This document shows positions 1 to 10,473 of a stretch of 64,000 nt of DNA, piece by piece. The stretch comes from Cannabis sativa (taxonomy: Eukaryota; Streptophyta; Magnoliopsida; Rosales; Cannabaceae): positions 74,451,595-74,515,594 of the forward strand of contig NC_083601.1 of assembly GCF_029168945.1 (NCBI RefSeq), in the 5' to 3' direction. Positions within the stretch are counted from its first letter, which is position 1; each line of letters opens with the position of its first letter. The translations under genes were made by a program, and so were the position numbers. The notes beneath the pieces were generated by a model that saw only the letters and a program-made list of their open reading frames with translations, did no database searches and was not told the DNA's origin.

Positions 1-172
1 ATAAAAATGTTGTTGTGTATTTTTTTTAATTAGCAATATATGGTAACACTTTTATAAGTGTTGTCTTATATTAACACTTTTAGTAACACATTAGGAGGCA
101 ACACTTTTAAAAGTGTTGTCTTTTAATTTTCTATAGTTAAAAAAAACGTGTTACTAATTGTGTTTTTACTAG
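1..172. repeat. AT-rich stretch with palindromic aacactttt motifs
   Basis: Non-coding. It holds a near-perfect palindrome at 45-62 (aacactttt...aagtgtt) and a perfect 20-bp palindrome at 99-118 (caacactttt followed by its reverse complement). The same half-site recurs at 73-82. Repeated inverted half-sites like these resemble transposase-binding subterminal repeats of DNA transposons, but no terminus is visible, so the assignment is open. Confidence 0.4.
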
Positions 173-570
173 CATAGCTCCTATCACTTATTTTATAAGT
201 AAATAGTTGGGTTGAACGTGGCTCATATAACTTACTTTATAAGTAAATATTTGGGTTGAGCGTAGCTCCTATCACTTATTTTATAAGTGAATAGTTGGGT
301 TGAGCGTAGCTCCTATTACTTACTTTTGTAAGTGAATAGTTGGGTTGAGCGTAGCTCATATCACTTACTTTATAAGTGAATAGTTGGGTTGAGCGTAGCT
401 CTTATCACTTATTTTATAAGTGAATAGTTGGGTTGAGTGTGTCTCATATCACTTACTTTATAAGTGAATATTTGGGTCGAGCGTAGCTCCTATCACTTAT
501 TTTATAAGTGAATATTTGGGTCGAGCGTAGCTCCTATCACTTATTTCATAAGTAAATAGTTGGGTTGAGT
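173..570. repeat. 44-bp tandem repeat array, about 9 copies
   Basis: Nine head-to-tail units of about 44 bp, each containing gtagctcctatcactta, a short hairpin (cacttat-ttt-ataagtg) and tagttgggttgag. Units differ by a few bases (cctat/catat, tagttggg/tatttggg). The array lies downstream of the integrase end of the minus-strand Tat-type gypsy, that is, in its 3' untranslated or LTR region. Tat-lineage elements are known to carry tandem repeats there. Confidence 0.9.
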
Positions 571-755
571 GTGCCTCGTTTGATATTGCTTTTACTTTAC
601 GTTTTGAGCTTTAAAATATAACAAACACTTAAAATAATTAACACAGGTATTTACGTGGAAACCCTTTCGGGAAAAAACCACGGGCAAAGCATGCAAAAAT
701 CCACTACGTAAAATGAGAGTGTACAAGGGGGGGCATTGTTTTGCCACACATGTGA
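571..755 (-). other. 3' non-coding region of the Tat-type gypsy element
   Basis: No coding potential. On the minus strand it contains a conserved-looking block (around 640-700: gggtttccacgtaaat, with cccgaaaggg palindrome) like those in plant LTR/R-U5 regions, and a cccccc run at 729-735. I could not fix the LTR boundary because no second LTR copy is in the window. Confidence 0.4.
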
Positions 756-1721
756 TTAGAAATGGTATTTCTTAAGGTGTACAACGTTCCAGCTATTTCC
801 TATGTTTCTTCCATCTGTTGCTCGGAGTTTGTATGCCCCTTTGCCAACTATCTTTGTAATCTGGTAAGGCCCCTCGCAATTGGGTCCTAAGTTGCCTGCT
901 CCTTCTTCCTTCGTCTTTTGGAACACTCGTCGTAGTATCCATTCTCCTTCCTTGAATTGTCGGACCCTAATGTTCTTATTGAAATGTTGGGCCACCTTTG
1001 GCTGGTATGCTGCTATTCTGATGAGCGATTGTTCTCTCTTTTCATCTAACGAATCCAGTTTTCTATTCATGCTCTATTGATTTAGATCATCCGTCGAGTG
1101 TTCATATCTAATGGTTGGTATTTCAATTTCCCCCGGGATGACCGCTTCAGTTCTATATGTCAATGCAAATGGGGTCTCTCCAGTCGAGGTCTTTGCTATT
1201 GTCCAGTAAGACCACAGTATCCCTAGTAACTCATCTGCCCATCTCCCTTTGGCTTTCTCTTGTCGTTTCTTGAGCGTGTTGACTATTATCTTGTTGGTTG
1301 ATTCTGCTTGTCCGTTTGCTTGAGGGTATCGTGGAGTTGAGAATGATAATTGTATCCCCCATTCTACACAAAAGTTTTGGAAGTCCTTGCTTATGAATTG
1401 TGAACCGTTGTCCGTAACTATCTCCTTTGGAATTCCAAACCTGCATATCATGCTTTTCCAGATAAAGTTCTTTACCTCTCGATCTCTAACTTGTGCAAAG
1501 GCTTCAACTTCTACCAATTTGGTGAAGTAGTCAGTTAAGGCAAGTATGAATACCCTTTGTCTTGGAGTAGTTGGCATCTTGCCTACAATGTCCATCCCCC
1601 ATCTCATAAATGGCAAAGGTGTAAGTGAAGAGTGGAGCTTCTCTGGAGGTAGATGAGATATTTGAGCAAACCTTTGGCACTTGTCGCATTGTTGAACAAA
1701 ATTATAGGAGTCTGCTTGCAT
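756..1721 (-). pseudogene. Element D integrase (catalytic core and C-terminal region), broken
   Basis: The upstream piece (1721 to 1074, 215 codons) is a retroviral integrase core. It opens with the two zinc-finger cysteines (CDKC, residues 12-15) and shows the catalytic triad D44 (WGMDIVG), D104 (VTDNGSQF) and E140 (GQAEST), with the D-35-E spacing intact. The downstream piece (1070 to 756, 104 codons) holds the C-terminal GPYxI-like SH3-type segment (GPYQITKIVGKGAYKL). They are separated by one stop near 1071-1073, so the original single frame is interrupted. Integrase inserts the element's cDNA into host DNA. The histidine half of the zinc finger lies just upstream in another frame. Confidence 0.85.
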
Positions 1722-2473
1722 GGTTGGCCAATAGTAGCCTATTGTTAGAGCTTTGTTGCATAAACTCTAATGGCCTGAGTAATTTCTGCATTCCCCTTGA
1801 TGTAGCTCTTGGAGAATGTAATTGGATTCAGCCGGTAAGAGACATCTGAGCAATGGCCCTGAGAATGATCGTCTGTAGAGTTTCCCATTGTATAGTGTAA
1901 ATCTGGTCGTTTTAGCTCTTAGTTTTCTTGACTTGTTCTTGTCATGTGGAAGGGTTCCATCCTCTAGGTACCGCATTATTGGTGTCATCCAGTTGTCTTG
2001 TTGAGTCAGACTTTTTACATCTTCATTGGCTTTCCATGTCGCTGGCCATTGCATTATCCCCACAAGAATTGTGACTCCATCTTTGGTTTGAATAGATGAG
2101 CCGAGATTAGTAAGAGTGTCGGCGTGGTTGTTCTCTAGTCTTGACACTTGGTTAATGGTGAATTTTGTGAATCTTGAAATCTTGTCTTGAACAATCTGGA
2201 GGTAGGATGCCATTTTTGAATCTTTGGCCTAGTATGACCCGTTGAGTTGGTTTCCGGTAAGTTGAGAATCTGACATGACTTCAATGGTTTTGGCATTCAA
2301 CTCAATGGATAGGTCTAGCCCATCGATTAACGCCTCGTATTCAGCCTCATTGTTGGTAAGTTTGAAGTCACATTTGATTGCCCGTTGGATAACATCTCCT
2401 TAAGGGGAGGTAAGGACGATTCCTAGGCCATTCCCCTTGCTATTGCTTGATCCATCTACCGCTAGCATCCATG
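1722..2473 (-). pseudogene. Element D second (archaeal-type) RNase H and integrase N-terminus, broken
   Basis: Reading the minus strand from about 2473, one sees an RNase H start (LAVDGSSN), then NNEAEYEALIDGL and SDSQL, motifs of the archaeal-type RNase H carried by Tat-lineage gypsy elements. In-frame stops fall in the stretch near 2402 and just upstream of 2213. The open piece 2213-1767 (148 codons) continues with the end of this domain (NNHADTLTNLGS) and a linker toward the integrase zinc finger (LHQGECRNYSGH). The extra RNase H is thought to help degrade the RNA template. This copy cannot be made as one protein. Confidence 0.75.
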
Positions 2474-2512
2474 TCGAGTTTGTTTGCTCATTTAAGCATA
2501 ATAATTCCTTTT

Positions 2513-3993
2513 CTACTTGTACCTGTCCAACACAAGAAAAGTCAGCAATAAAATCTGCCAATACTGTGACTTGATGGCTGTCCTCGGTTGATATGTTATG
2601 TCGTATTCACTGAGCTCAACAACCCACTTGGTCATGCGTCCAGAAAGTTCTGGTTTGTGTAGAATGCTACGGAGTGGGTATTGGGTCAGCACCACTATCG
2701 GATGACACTTGAAATAGGGCCTGAGCTTGCGCCCTGCTGTGACAAGTGCTAAGGCCAATTTTTCCAGCTGAGTGTATCTTGTTTCAGCATCTAGCAATGT
2801 CTTCAAAACATAGTAAATTGGTTGTTGCTTTCCTTCATCTTCTCGAACTAGTGCAGCGCTGACCGCTGCTTCTGAAACTTCCAGATACATGTACAGTGTT
2901 TCTCCATCCTTTGGCTTTGCTAGGAGTGTAGGCGGGTGAGATAGCTCTTGAGCTGTCTTAGCGCTTCTTCGCATTCCTCCATCCACACAAAGTCTTTGGT
3001 CTTTTTGAGAGTTGAAAAGAATAAGTGGCAACAGTCAGATGATTTTGAAATGAAATGGCTGAGTGCTGCTATCCTTCCGTTGAGACGTTGAATGTCTTTG
3101 ATTGACTTTGGAGATTGTATATTTTTGATTGATCTTATCTGGTCTAGATTTGCTTCGATCCCTCTTTTTGTGACGAGGTAACTTAAGAATTTTCCTGAAG
3201 AGACACCAAAAGAGCATTTAGTAGGATTAAGTTTCATATTGTATTTTTCTAATACCTGGAATGCTTGCTTGAGGTGATCGAGTTGATTCTCTGCTGCTAA
3301 AGATTTGACAAGCATGTCGTCGATGTAAACTTCCATCGTCTTTCTAAGCATATCAGCAAACATTCAGTTGACCAGCCTTTGGTACGTGGCACCTGCATTT
3401 TTTAGTCCAAACAGCATGACTTTGTAGCAAAAAGTCCCTCGCTCAGTTATGAATGATGTCTTTTCTTGATCATTGGGATGCATTAAGATTTGGTTATAAC
3501 CGAAGAAGGCATCCATGAAACTCAACAATTCATGTCCAGCTGTTGCGTCTGCCATTATGTCGATGTGAGGAAATGGAAATGAATCCTTTGGACATGCCTT
3601 GTTGAGATCAGTAAAGTCGATACATACCCTCCATTTTCCATTCTTCTTCTTGAGAACTACTACGTTTGCTAACCAGTCGGGATAGTCAACCTCTCTAACT
3701 AATCCCACGTCGATTAGTTTTTGTATCTCTTCATTTATCACCTTTTTGCAATCGAGTGCAAATTTACGTCTTTTTCGCCTGACCGGCGGGTAATCAAGGT
3801 CAACCTGCAACTTGTGAACAATAATGTTAGAATCAATACATGTCATGTCGTCATGGGACCATGCAAAGCAGTGATGGCGTTTGATTAGGAATTCGATCAG
3901 CCTAGCTCGAAACTCAGGTGTAAGCTTTGTTCCAATCTGGACTTTATGGTTTGGGAACTCCTTGCTAATGCACACATCATCTAGGTCTTCCAT
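2513..3993 (-). pseudogene. Element D reverse transcriptase-RNase H, broken in three pieces
   Basis: Piece 1 (3993-3364) holds the fingers and palm: VVLKKKNGKWRVCIDFTDLN, SFPFPHID, then LSFMDAFFGYNQILM and FGLKNAGATYQ. Piece 2 (3363-2920) carries the active-site box VYIDDMLVKS and the thumb (FLSYLVTKRGIE). Piece 3 (3031-2513) is the first RNase H (LYMYLEVSEAAVSAALV). A single stop at 3363/3364 separates pieces 1 and 2, and a frameshift in the 2920-3031 overlap separates 2 and 3. The motif order and wording are typical of Tat/Athila gypsy pol. The enzyme copies element RNA into DNA; this copy is inactive. Confidence 0.88.
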
Positions 3994-4184
3994 AATGGGT
4001 TCATCTGGTGCAAAGGTCGGACTAAACTGTTGTAGTTGCTATAATGTTGTCGATTTCTCTTTAGCGAGTTTTGATAACAATCACGAGCAGTTTTTTAGGC
4101 TCCCCACATTTCTTTCACTCCCCACTTGGTTGGGAACTTGATCACTTGGTGGTATGTAGATAGCACAGCTTTCATGGAATGGAT

Positions 4185-4981
4185 CTACAATTGGTCCAAG
4201 ATTGCATTATAAGCTGATGGAGAGTCAACTACAAGGAACTTCGTCTGTAGGTTGACTCCTTCTGCAAAAACGTGGAGTATAACCTCGCTGACTGAGTGTT
4301 TCTGCTCTCCACTGAACCCAACCAATAATGTGGACTTGCGGATGATGGTGGCCTCGTCGATCCCCATCTCCCTGAGAGCATTCAAAAATAAGATGTTAAT
4401 AGAGCTACCGTTATCGATCAGTATACGTTTAGTAAAACAATTCGAAATAAATAAAGAAATGACTAAAGCATCATGGTGAGGATTAAGAAAATTTCAAGCT
4501 TCGTCGTCCATGAAGTTGATGGTTTGGCCGTTATAGGTTGCTGGTTGTTTCTTTGGTCTACCCTCTATCCGACTATTTCGCGTGCATGCCTCTTAGCGGC
4601 TGAGTATGTTATGCCGCTGACCTCTGATCCTCCAGAGATGACATTACATGTCCAGGTGTGCTGAGGTGGCTCTGGTGGTGTTATCGGCCTCTTGTCTGCT
4701 TCCGTCACGATCGTCTTTCCCTTGTTTGATAAAAAATCTCGCAATTGACCTTTGCGCAAGAGTCCATCCACTTCATACCTTAATGCTACGCACTCTGGAG
4801 TGGTATGTCTGTGGTCATTATGAAATTCACACCACTTTGTCGTGTCGCGCATTGCTGCTGGTTTTTTAATCCTTTCAGGCCACTTGACTTGGTTTCCCAT
4901 TCCCTTCATTACTACAACTACTTCGACAAGGCTAATGTTTAGGTTGTATTCAGGAATCGGTCCCTTGTCAGATTCCCTCAT
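4185..4981 (-). pseudogene. Element D gag C-terminus and protease region, broken
   Basis: The piece 4981-4565 (138 codons) contains a gag-end zinc-finger-like motif [15 protein letters not shown], common at this position in Tat-lineage gag. The piece 4385-4185 (66 codons) is the C-terminal half of the aspartic protease domain (LREMGIDEATI, then VVDSPSAYNAILDQL). The catalytic D-S/T-G loop is not in an open frame. Between the pieces (4386-4564) the frame is lost. The role would be nucleocapsid RNA binding and polyprotein cleavage. Confidence 0.7.
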
Positions 4982-5143
4982 CCGTCGAGGTAGTGTTGTC
5001 TTGGCAATGTAATCCCTTGGTCTGTGTGATTGGGTGGAGTTCTCGCTATCTCTGTATGACCGTGATTTGTTGGTTGGATAAGGTTTTGAATAATGGTAGG
5101 ACTGGCGTCGCTCTACCCTCTTTGGTACTCTACTATCGTGAGA

Positions 5144-5797
5144 CTAAGAGTAGGATGTTGTCGATTGTCTATTGGATTCGTCTTCCTCCCACTTGATTTG
5201 CGCCCAAGCTTTGGCAAGCACGTCCTCCATTGTCTTGCATGGATATTTTGTCAATTCTTTGTAAGGGTTAAATTCTATCAGCATGCCTTTACGGAAGGCA
5301 GTAATGGTTGTGTCCACGTTGCATGTTGTGATGGAAACTTTTTCAGCATTGAATCTTGCCACATAGTCTCGTAAGGATTCGCCTCTCCTTTGTTTGATGC
5401 GGTATAGGTCATCTAATAGTGTCTCCAATTTCCTGCTGCTCGCAAATTGTTCTCCAAAAACATCCGTTAATTGAGCAAAAAAAGAAATCAAATTATTGGG
5501 TAAATTCATATACCATTGGAGGGCTGGGCTAGCCAAGCTAGACCCAAACCCCTTACACATGCATGCCTCGCGCAACTCACGAGGGATGGCGGCAGTGAAC
5601 ATCCTTTGCTTATAACTAGCTATATGATCATTTGGATCGGTTGTTCCGTCGTACATCCTCATTAATGGGAAGACAAGCTTCTTTGGCATCTCGACCAATG
5701 CAATGGCATCAACAAAAGGTGAGTCGGCAAAACTGCTAGGCAAACTTTTCTTTATTGGTGTTGGAACCCCTGGGATACGTTGGATCATTGCTTCCAT
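5144..5797 (-). pseudogene. Element D gag capsid domain
   Basis: This 217-codon open frame contains the retrotransposon gag core: LVFPLMRMYDGTTDPNDHI, PALQWYMNLP, RRGESLRDYVARFNAE. That series is the conserved capsid region of Tat/Athila-type gypsy. The frame is intact across the core, but flanking gag segments are in other frames. It forms the virus-like particle shell. Downstream on the same strand lies the zinc-finger/protease piece. Confidence 0.85.
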
Positions 5798-5839
5798 CCC
5801 TTCGAACGTCCGAGCGATTGCTCATTCAATCAAATCCTC

Positions 5840-6504
5840 CTAAGCTAGAGTATGAATGGTGGTATGACATGCATCAACAAAAGATGGAATCAGATTGGAG
5901 TTTAGCATAACCTGTGTGGCAGTTACCTGTGATGGTGGGATTCCTTCAAGAGGAGACGTTGTTGAAGGATCAGATGTTGTAGTGCTAACCCCCAAGTTGC
6001 TAGTCGTTGGGAGGCTGACTGTAGGCAGGCCAGTTGTAGGAAGGCTGACCATAGGCAGACCAGTTGTAGGAAGGCTGACTGTAGGCAAGCCAGTTGTAGG
6101 AAGGCTGACCGTAGGTAGGCCAGTTGTAGGGAGACTGATCGTAGGCAGGTCGGAGGCCACGTTGCTGGTCGTTAGACCTCCAGTGTTTGTCCCATCTGTT
6201 TGCATATCAGTATGTTCAGATTGCTGAGGTTGAGAACCTCCTACGACAGAATGACTTCCTAACATTAGAGTCGATGTCCCTCTGAGTGTTTACTGATCAG
6301 AGACTTGGGTCTCTGTTCTTATAGGAGTTAAGTCTAGTGATGCCATTGGTGTAATTGGAACTCGATAACGACTTTGAGCAACACCAGGAGTCGTCATGGT
6401 AGCCTTCAGTGACTCCATTTGTGATTTTATTGCGGCATTTTCACTCTTAAATGTTGCGTTCTCCTCCTTAAAGGTTGCATTTTCTCGCTCAAGAATTCCA
6501 GTTG
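5840..6504 (-). pseudogene. Element D gag N-terminal region with coiled coil and 10-residue repeats
   Basis: From 6504 to about 6290 the minus strand reads a heptad-like, charged stretch (LERENATFKEENATFKSEN) typical of a coiled coil, then a stop. From 6265 to 5840 (141 codons) it reads a Thr/Ser/Pro-rich segment with a decapeptide repeat (LPTVSLPTTG) about five times. The coding sequence runs up to 6504, where copia element A starts, which is direct evidence that A inserted into D's gag. Confidence 0.65.
6008..6153. repeat. 30-bp minisatellite inside gag of element D
   Basis: About five tandem 30-bp units (consensus around ggctgaccgtaggcaggcca plus gttgtaggaa). The unit is a multiple of three, so copy-number change keeps the frame. 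Both strands are open through the array. Confidence 0.8.
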
Positions 6505-7937
6505 TGTTGGGTTTTATGCCCTAAATAAAACTCTATTTGAATGTAATCAATTTTATTCAACATCAATAAAGAAACAGAAGTATTTTTCATTCATTTGTGT
6601 ATGTTTTGGTTCATGTTATCAATTGCTTGTCTATTTGATTTATAAATTCATCTGAAACCCTTTTCACATACTTGATCCTGTTTATTGTGTTGTCAACACA
6701 TTGGAAAGTAAACATGACTATGTGAATAAAGATTCCTAGATTTATCAGACACAGGGTTTTACTGATATGATAATCTACAACAAAGTGTACTTGCATTTGG
6801 AGAAATGCTATGTTCTTTCCAGAGCATTGGTTAAAGTAAAGCTCAGGTTGGGTGCATGGAGTATGCATCGGAAGGGACCGATATTGAACTTTGACTTAGA
6901 TTTATTAAACTTACCGTAATATCTATTCAAGTCAATATCGCCTAGTTGATCCTAGATCAAATGATCTTAATCCTGTTATGATTACGCTCAATCTTAAGAG
7001 ATTATTCATGTTCTTTGATTTGTTAGTTAAGCCTACTTTTAGGTCAGGGTGATACGTACATTTTGGGAACACGGTAGTGCAATTGAGTGGAAGCGCTAAC
7101 ATATACATGGAATCTATAGCTTCTATCTGGCGAATAGTAAGTAAAGGATGATCTCCTTCGAGCTTGACCAAACGAAAATAAATGGTGGAGTACTCATTTC
7201 ACATAAGCTGAAATATCATTTATACAAGGTCAAGTGTTTTAAGGATAAAATACATTGTAGGGTGTAACGGTAATCTAATCCTTTTACAGTGTAGATCATT
7301 CATATAGAGGATCATTGATCAAATTAGGATTATAACAATGGATAACTAATGATGTGTCTATATGGTGGAACATATAGAGCATTCTATATACTGATAGTGC
7401 AATTCTAAGTTCTATGCGTGGATTCAATGAAGAATTAATTAGTCAGTGAATTTAGGTTATAAATTCTTGATCTGCTTATTGGAAGCTCGGTTATATAGAC
7501 CCATGGTCCCCCCACTAGTTGAGATAATATTGCTTGTAAGACTCATATAATTGGTTTTGATTAATCAATTATAATTCTCAAATTAGACTATGTCTATTTG
7601 TGAAATTTTCACTAAGTAAGGGCGAAATTGTAAAGAAAGAGTTTTAGGGGCATATTTGTTAATTATGATACTTTGTATGGTTCAATTAATAAATATGATA
7701 AATGACAATATTATTTAATAATTATTTATAGTTATCAAATAGTTAGAATTGGCATTTAAATGGTTGAATTTGAAAATTGGCGTTTTTGAGAAAATGAGAT
7801 GCAGAAATGATAGAACTGCAAAATTGCAAAAGTGAGGCCCAAATCCATATAGCCATGGCCGGCCACTTTTATAGGGTTTATCATCTGATATTTTCATTAT
7901 TTTAATGCCAAATAATTCAAACCTAACCCTAGTGAAT

Positions 7938-7950
7938 GCTATAAATAGAT
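7938..7950 (+). promoter_or_regulatory. Putative TATA box of copia LTR (element A)
   Basis: The sequence gctataaatagatag fits a plant TATA box and is conserved at the same LTR position in B (about 25342 and 33508) and, in reverse, in C (about 18795 and 37170). It is followed by a pyrimidine-rich stretch with CTC/TCT runs suited to transcription initiation. Inferred only from motif and position. Confidence 0.5.
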
Positions 7951-8369
7951 AGTGAAGGCTTCAGGAAATTTACACTTAACTTTCACACTTTCATTCAAAG
8001 AAAAACCTGAGCCTTCTCTTTCTAAACCCTAGCCGCCACTTCTTACTCTTCTTCTTCCTTCATAATTTTGAACCACTTAGTGATTAGAGTAGTGCCCACA
8101 CACATCAAGTGATACCTCAATCATAGTGAGGAAGATTGTGAAGAAAGACATTCAACAAGAAGGAGTTTCAGCACTAAAGAAGGAGAGAAAGAGATCCAGG
8201 TTCAGATCTTGATAATACTCTGCGACAGAAAGGATACAAGGGTTAGAGATCTGAACGGAATGAGACATTTAATTCTGCTGCACCCAATGTAAGATTTCTA
8301 ATACTTTATATGTGTTTAATTCATAATCGTTTTAGAATTTCATATTTAGGGTGTTAATCAACATACTTG

Positions 8370-8374
8370 TGAGT
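8370..8374. repeat. Target-site duplication of element E, left copy (tgagt)
   Basis: The 5 bp immediately before TGTTAGG are repeated at 14555-14559 immediately after the second LTR, and A's LTR sequence resumes there. Confidence 0.93.
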
Positions 8375-9559
8375 TGTTAGGCTAAAATTAGTCTAAGTTT
8401 CGGGTCGTATTTTCGGTTAGTTTTCACTCTTTGTTTCTAGTTTTAGGACTATTTTACGCTTGATTCTTTTGTTTCAGGTCCTCGGGTGTTTAAAGAAAGT
8501 ATTTACAAGAATTGAGGACAAGTGGTGAAAGAATTGAGAAGAAAAATAAAAAAAATATGTTGCTGCCAAATCCCGCCGCGACGGGCAATATCCCAGTCGC
8601 GATGGGAACTGGCAGAAAGATTTTCAAGAATTCGCTGCTTAACCCCGTCGCGACGGGGGCTTTGCCAGTCGCGACGGGGACCCCAGTGACGGGATTTTTG
8701 GGCAGTTTCGTAATTTCACGAATTTTAAAGATGAGATTTGGTTTAAATAGAGAGAGTTCGTGAAAATTAGAGATTATTCAGAATTGGAACCCTAAAAACA
8801 AAGGAGGAGGCTAGAAGAGCGGCTTGTGGCGACCCGAATCAATTGCTTCAACTAGTTCTTTCTCTTCTCTTTAATTTTTCTATGTTCTTTTCTATTTCAA
8901 TGTTAATTATGGATGTTTTGAACTAAACTCCTATTTAGGGAGAATGATGAATGTTGTTTAAGTTTTTCCTAGTTAATGGATAATTGCCATTCCTCCATCT
9001 TGATTGTGAACACTATTCATATTTGTGTTTAATTTCCATGTGCAAGATTGATCACCTTTTGCATGTTTTATGATCTCAATTCGAAATCTGAAAAGTGAGA
9101 ATTGAGAATGCTAAAATTGGATAGTCTAGGTTTTGATGTGAAACGAAAGTATTTACATAGCCTTTGTGACATTTAGATTATTGCTTAATGCTGATTTCAT
9201 GTTAGTTTAATTAAGAGATTAATTAGAGAGCATGAGATTTAGAACCTAGAAGATCTGAAAAGAGCTAGGTTAATTCATAATCTGTCATTCACTTCAAGAG
9301 AAGGATAGCATTTAGACATTAACATTGGTAACTTAACAACAGGATTCGTCTCCCTATTTTCTTATCTTGATTAATCTTCCTTTGTTATTTTTAATTTCCT
9401 GAATTGTCTTATTTAATTCATAAAAGTATTCTTTTACCAGATAGAATCAATAGTATAATTTAGTAGTAATTAGTCCAATTCCCTGTGGTTCGACCTCACC
9501 TGTGTGAGTTTACTACTTGATTGCGTATACTTGCGTAGTGTTTATAAATTATAGCAACA
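8375..9559 (+). repeat. 5' LTR of element E
   Basis: 1185 bp, TG...CA ends. It carries a CpG-rich cluster at 8572-8704 with several copies of the palindrome cccgtcgcgacggg. Relative to the 3' LTR it lacks a 12-bp segment (present near 13895) and shows a handful of base changes, some of them C-to-T at CpG. Confidence 0.93.
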
Positions 9560-9565
9560 AGTTTT

Positions 9566-9583
9566 TGGCGCCGTTGCCGGGGA
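9566..9583 (+). other. Primer binding site of element E (tRNA-Asp type)
   Basis: tggcgccgttgccgggga lies 6 bp after the LTR end. This PBS is the one generally found in Athila-type elements and is complementary to the 3' end of a tRNA, usually given as tRNA-Asp. Confidence 0.85.
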
Positions 9584-9705
9584 ATTGTTTAAAGATTAAT
9601 ATTAGACAAAATTATACTAACTTCTACTTTGGTTTATTTCTCTTGCTGAATTTCTAACCCGTCTCTTGCAAAGCTACTTTTATCTATTTCAGGTATCTTG
9701 AGTGC

Positions 9706-10473
9706 ATGCGCCGCCAAGGGCAAGCAGTTGTGTTACCCGTCGACCGTGAAATCGAGAAAACTTGTAGGAGAAACAGGAGGAACAAAAGGCAAGAGAGAGT
9801 TTCAGCACCTGCTGAAACACTAGAAATCATGGCTGACAACGCTAATGTTGTGAATAATGCTGCAAACAACGGTAATAATGGTGGTGCCGTGGAAGATCAA
9901 GCTAATGGTCGTAGCTTGAGAGATTACATCCTCCCAACTCTTACGGGGGTTCAGTCATGCATCAGGCCACCGGCAGTGGATGCGAATAACTTTGAGATCA
10001 AACCTGCCATACTTCAAATGGTACAGTCTTCAGTTCAGTTTGGTGGCCTCCCTTCTGAAGATCCTAATCTGCATCTCTCGAACTTCATGGAACTTTGTGA
10101 GACTTTTAAAGTCAATGGAGTTAGTGATGATGCCATTCGTTTGAGACTGTTTCCATTCTCACTTAGAGAAAGAGCCAAGAGCTGGTTAATCTCCTTGCCA
10201 CCAAATTCCATAGCAACATGGACAGACTTAGCAACTAAATTTTTGTCTAAGTTCTTTCCCCCAGCAAAGTCTGCTAAGCTGCGAGGAGAGATCAACAATT
10301 TCTGTCAACAAGAGAATGAGTCTCTCTATGAGTCTTGGGAGAGGTTCAAGGACTTAATCAGAAAGTGTCCTCATCATGGTATTGAGAAGTGGATGTTGGT
10401 TCATAATTTCTATAACGGGTTGGTTGGTAACACTAGAACCCTGATAGATGCAGCTCGGTGGAGCACTTTATGA
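9706..10473 (+). pseudogene. Element E gag, N-terminal part (Athila type)
   Basis: 255 codons. The N-terminus is basic (RRNRRNKRQ), followed by an Asn-rich stretch (residues about 40-65) and the gag core: [16 protein letters not shown] (about 73-88), [20 protein letters not shown] and [14 protein letters not shown]. These are Athila gag signatures. The frame ends at 10473 through a small deletion near 10455. The same protein continues in another frame from 10458, so gag is frameshifted. It would form the particle capsid. Confidence 0.88.

Larger units (their letters stand above)
173..6504 (-). mobile_element. Element D: decayed Tat/Retand-type Ty3/gypsy retrotransposon (truncated)
   Basis: On the minus strand the order is gag, protease, reverse transcriptase, RNase H, a second (archaeal-type) RNase H, integrase, then a repeat-bearing 3' region. 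The second RNase H between the first one and integrase is diagnostic of the Tat lineage (Ogre/Retand). The reading frame is broken by many stops and frameshifts, so the element is dead. Its 5' end is cut at 6504/6505, where copia element A begins, and the rest of its 5' part is not in the window. It is the oldest, outermost member of the nest. Confidence 0.85.
6505..8374 (+). repeat. 5' LTR of copia element A (first part)
   Basis: Begins TGTTGGGTTTTATGCCC and matches the LTRs of B (23913-25795, 32079-33961) and of C in reverse (18355-20240, 36729-38185). It is split by element E; its last 33 bp are at 14560-14592. It contains a promoter-proximal segment giving a tataaatagatagtgaaggc box at about 7940-7960, followed by a plausible transcript start. 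An antisense 79-codon ORF lies at 6932-7171. Total LTR length is about 1.9 kb. Confidence 0.9.

Noticed and set aside
880..1080. Plus-strand ORFs within 0.8-6.2 kb
   Set aside because: All are shadows opposite the minus-strand gypsy pol and gag.
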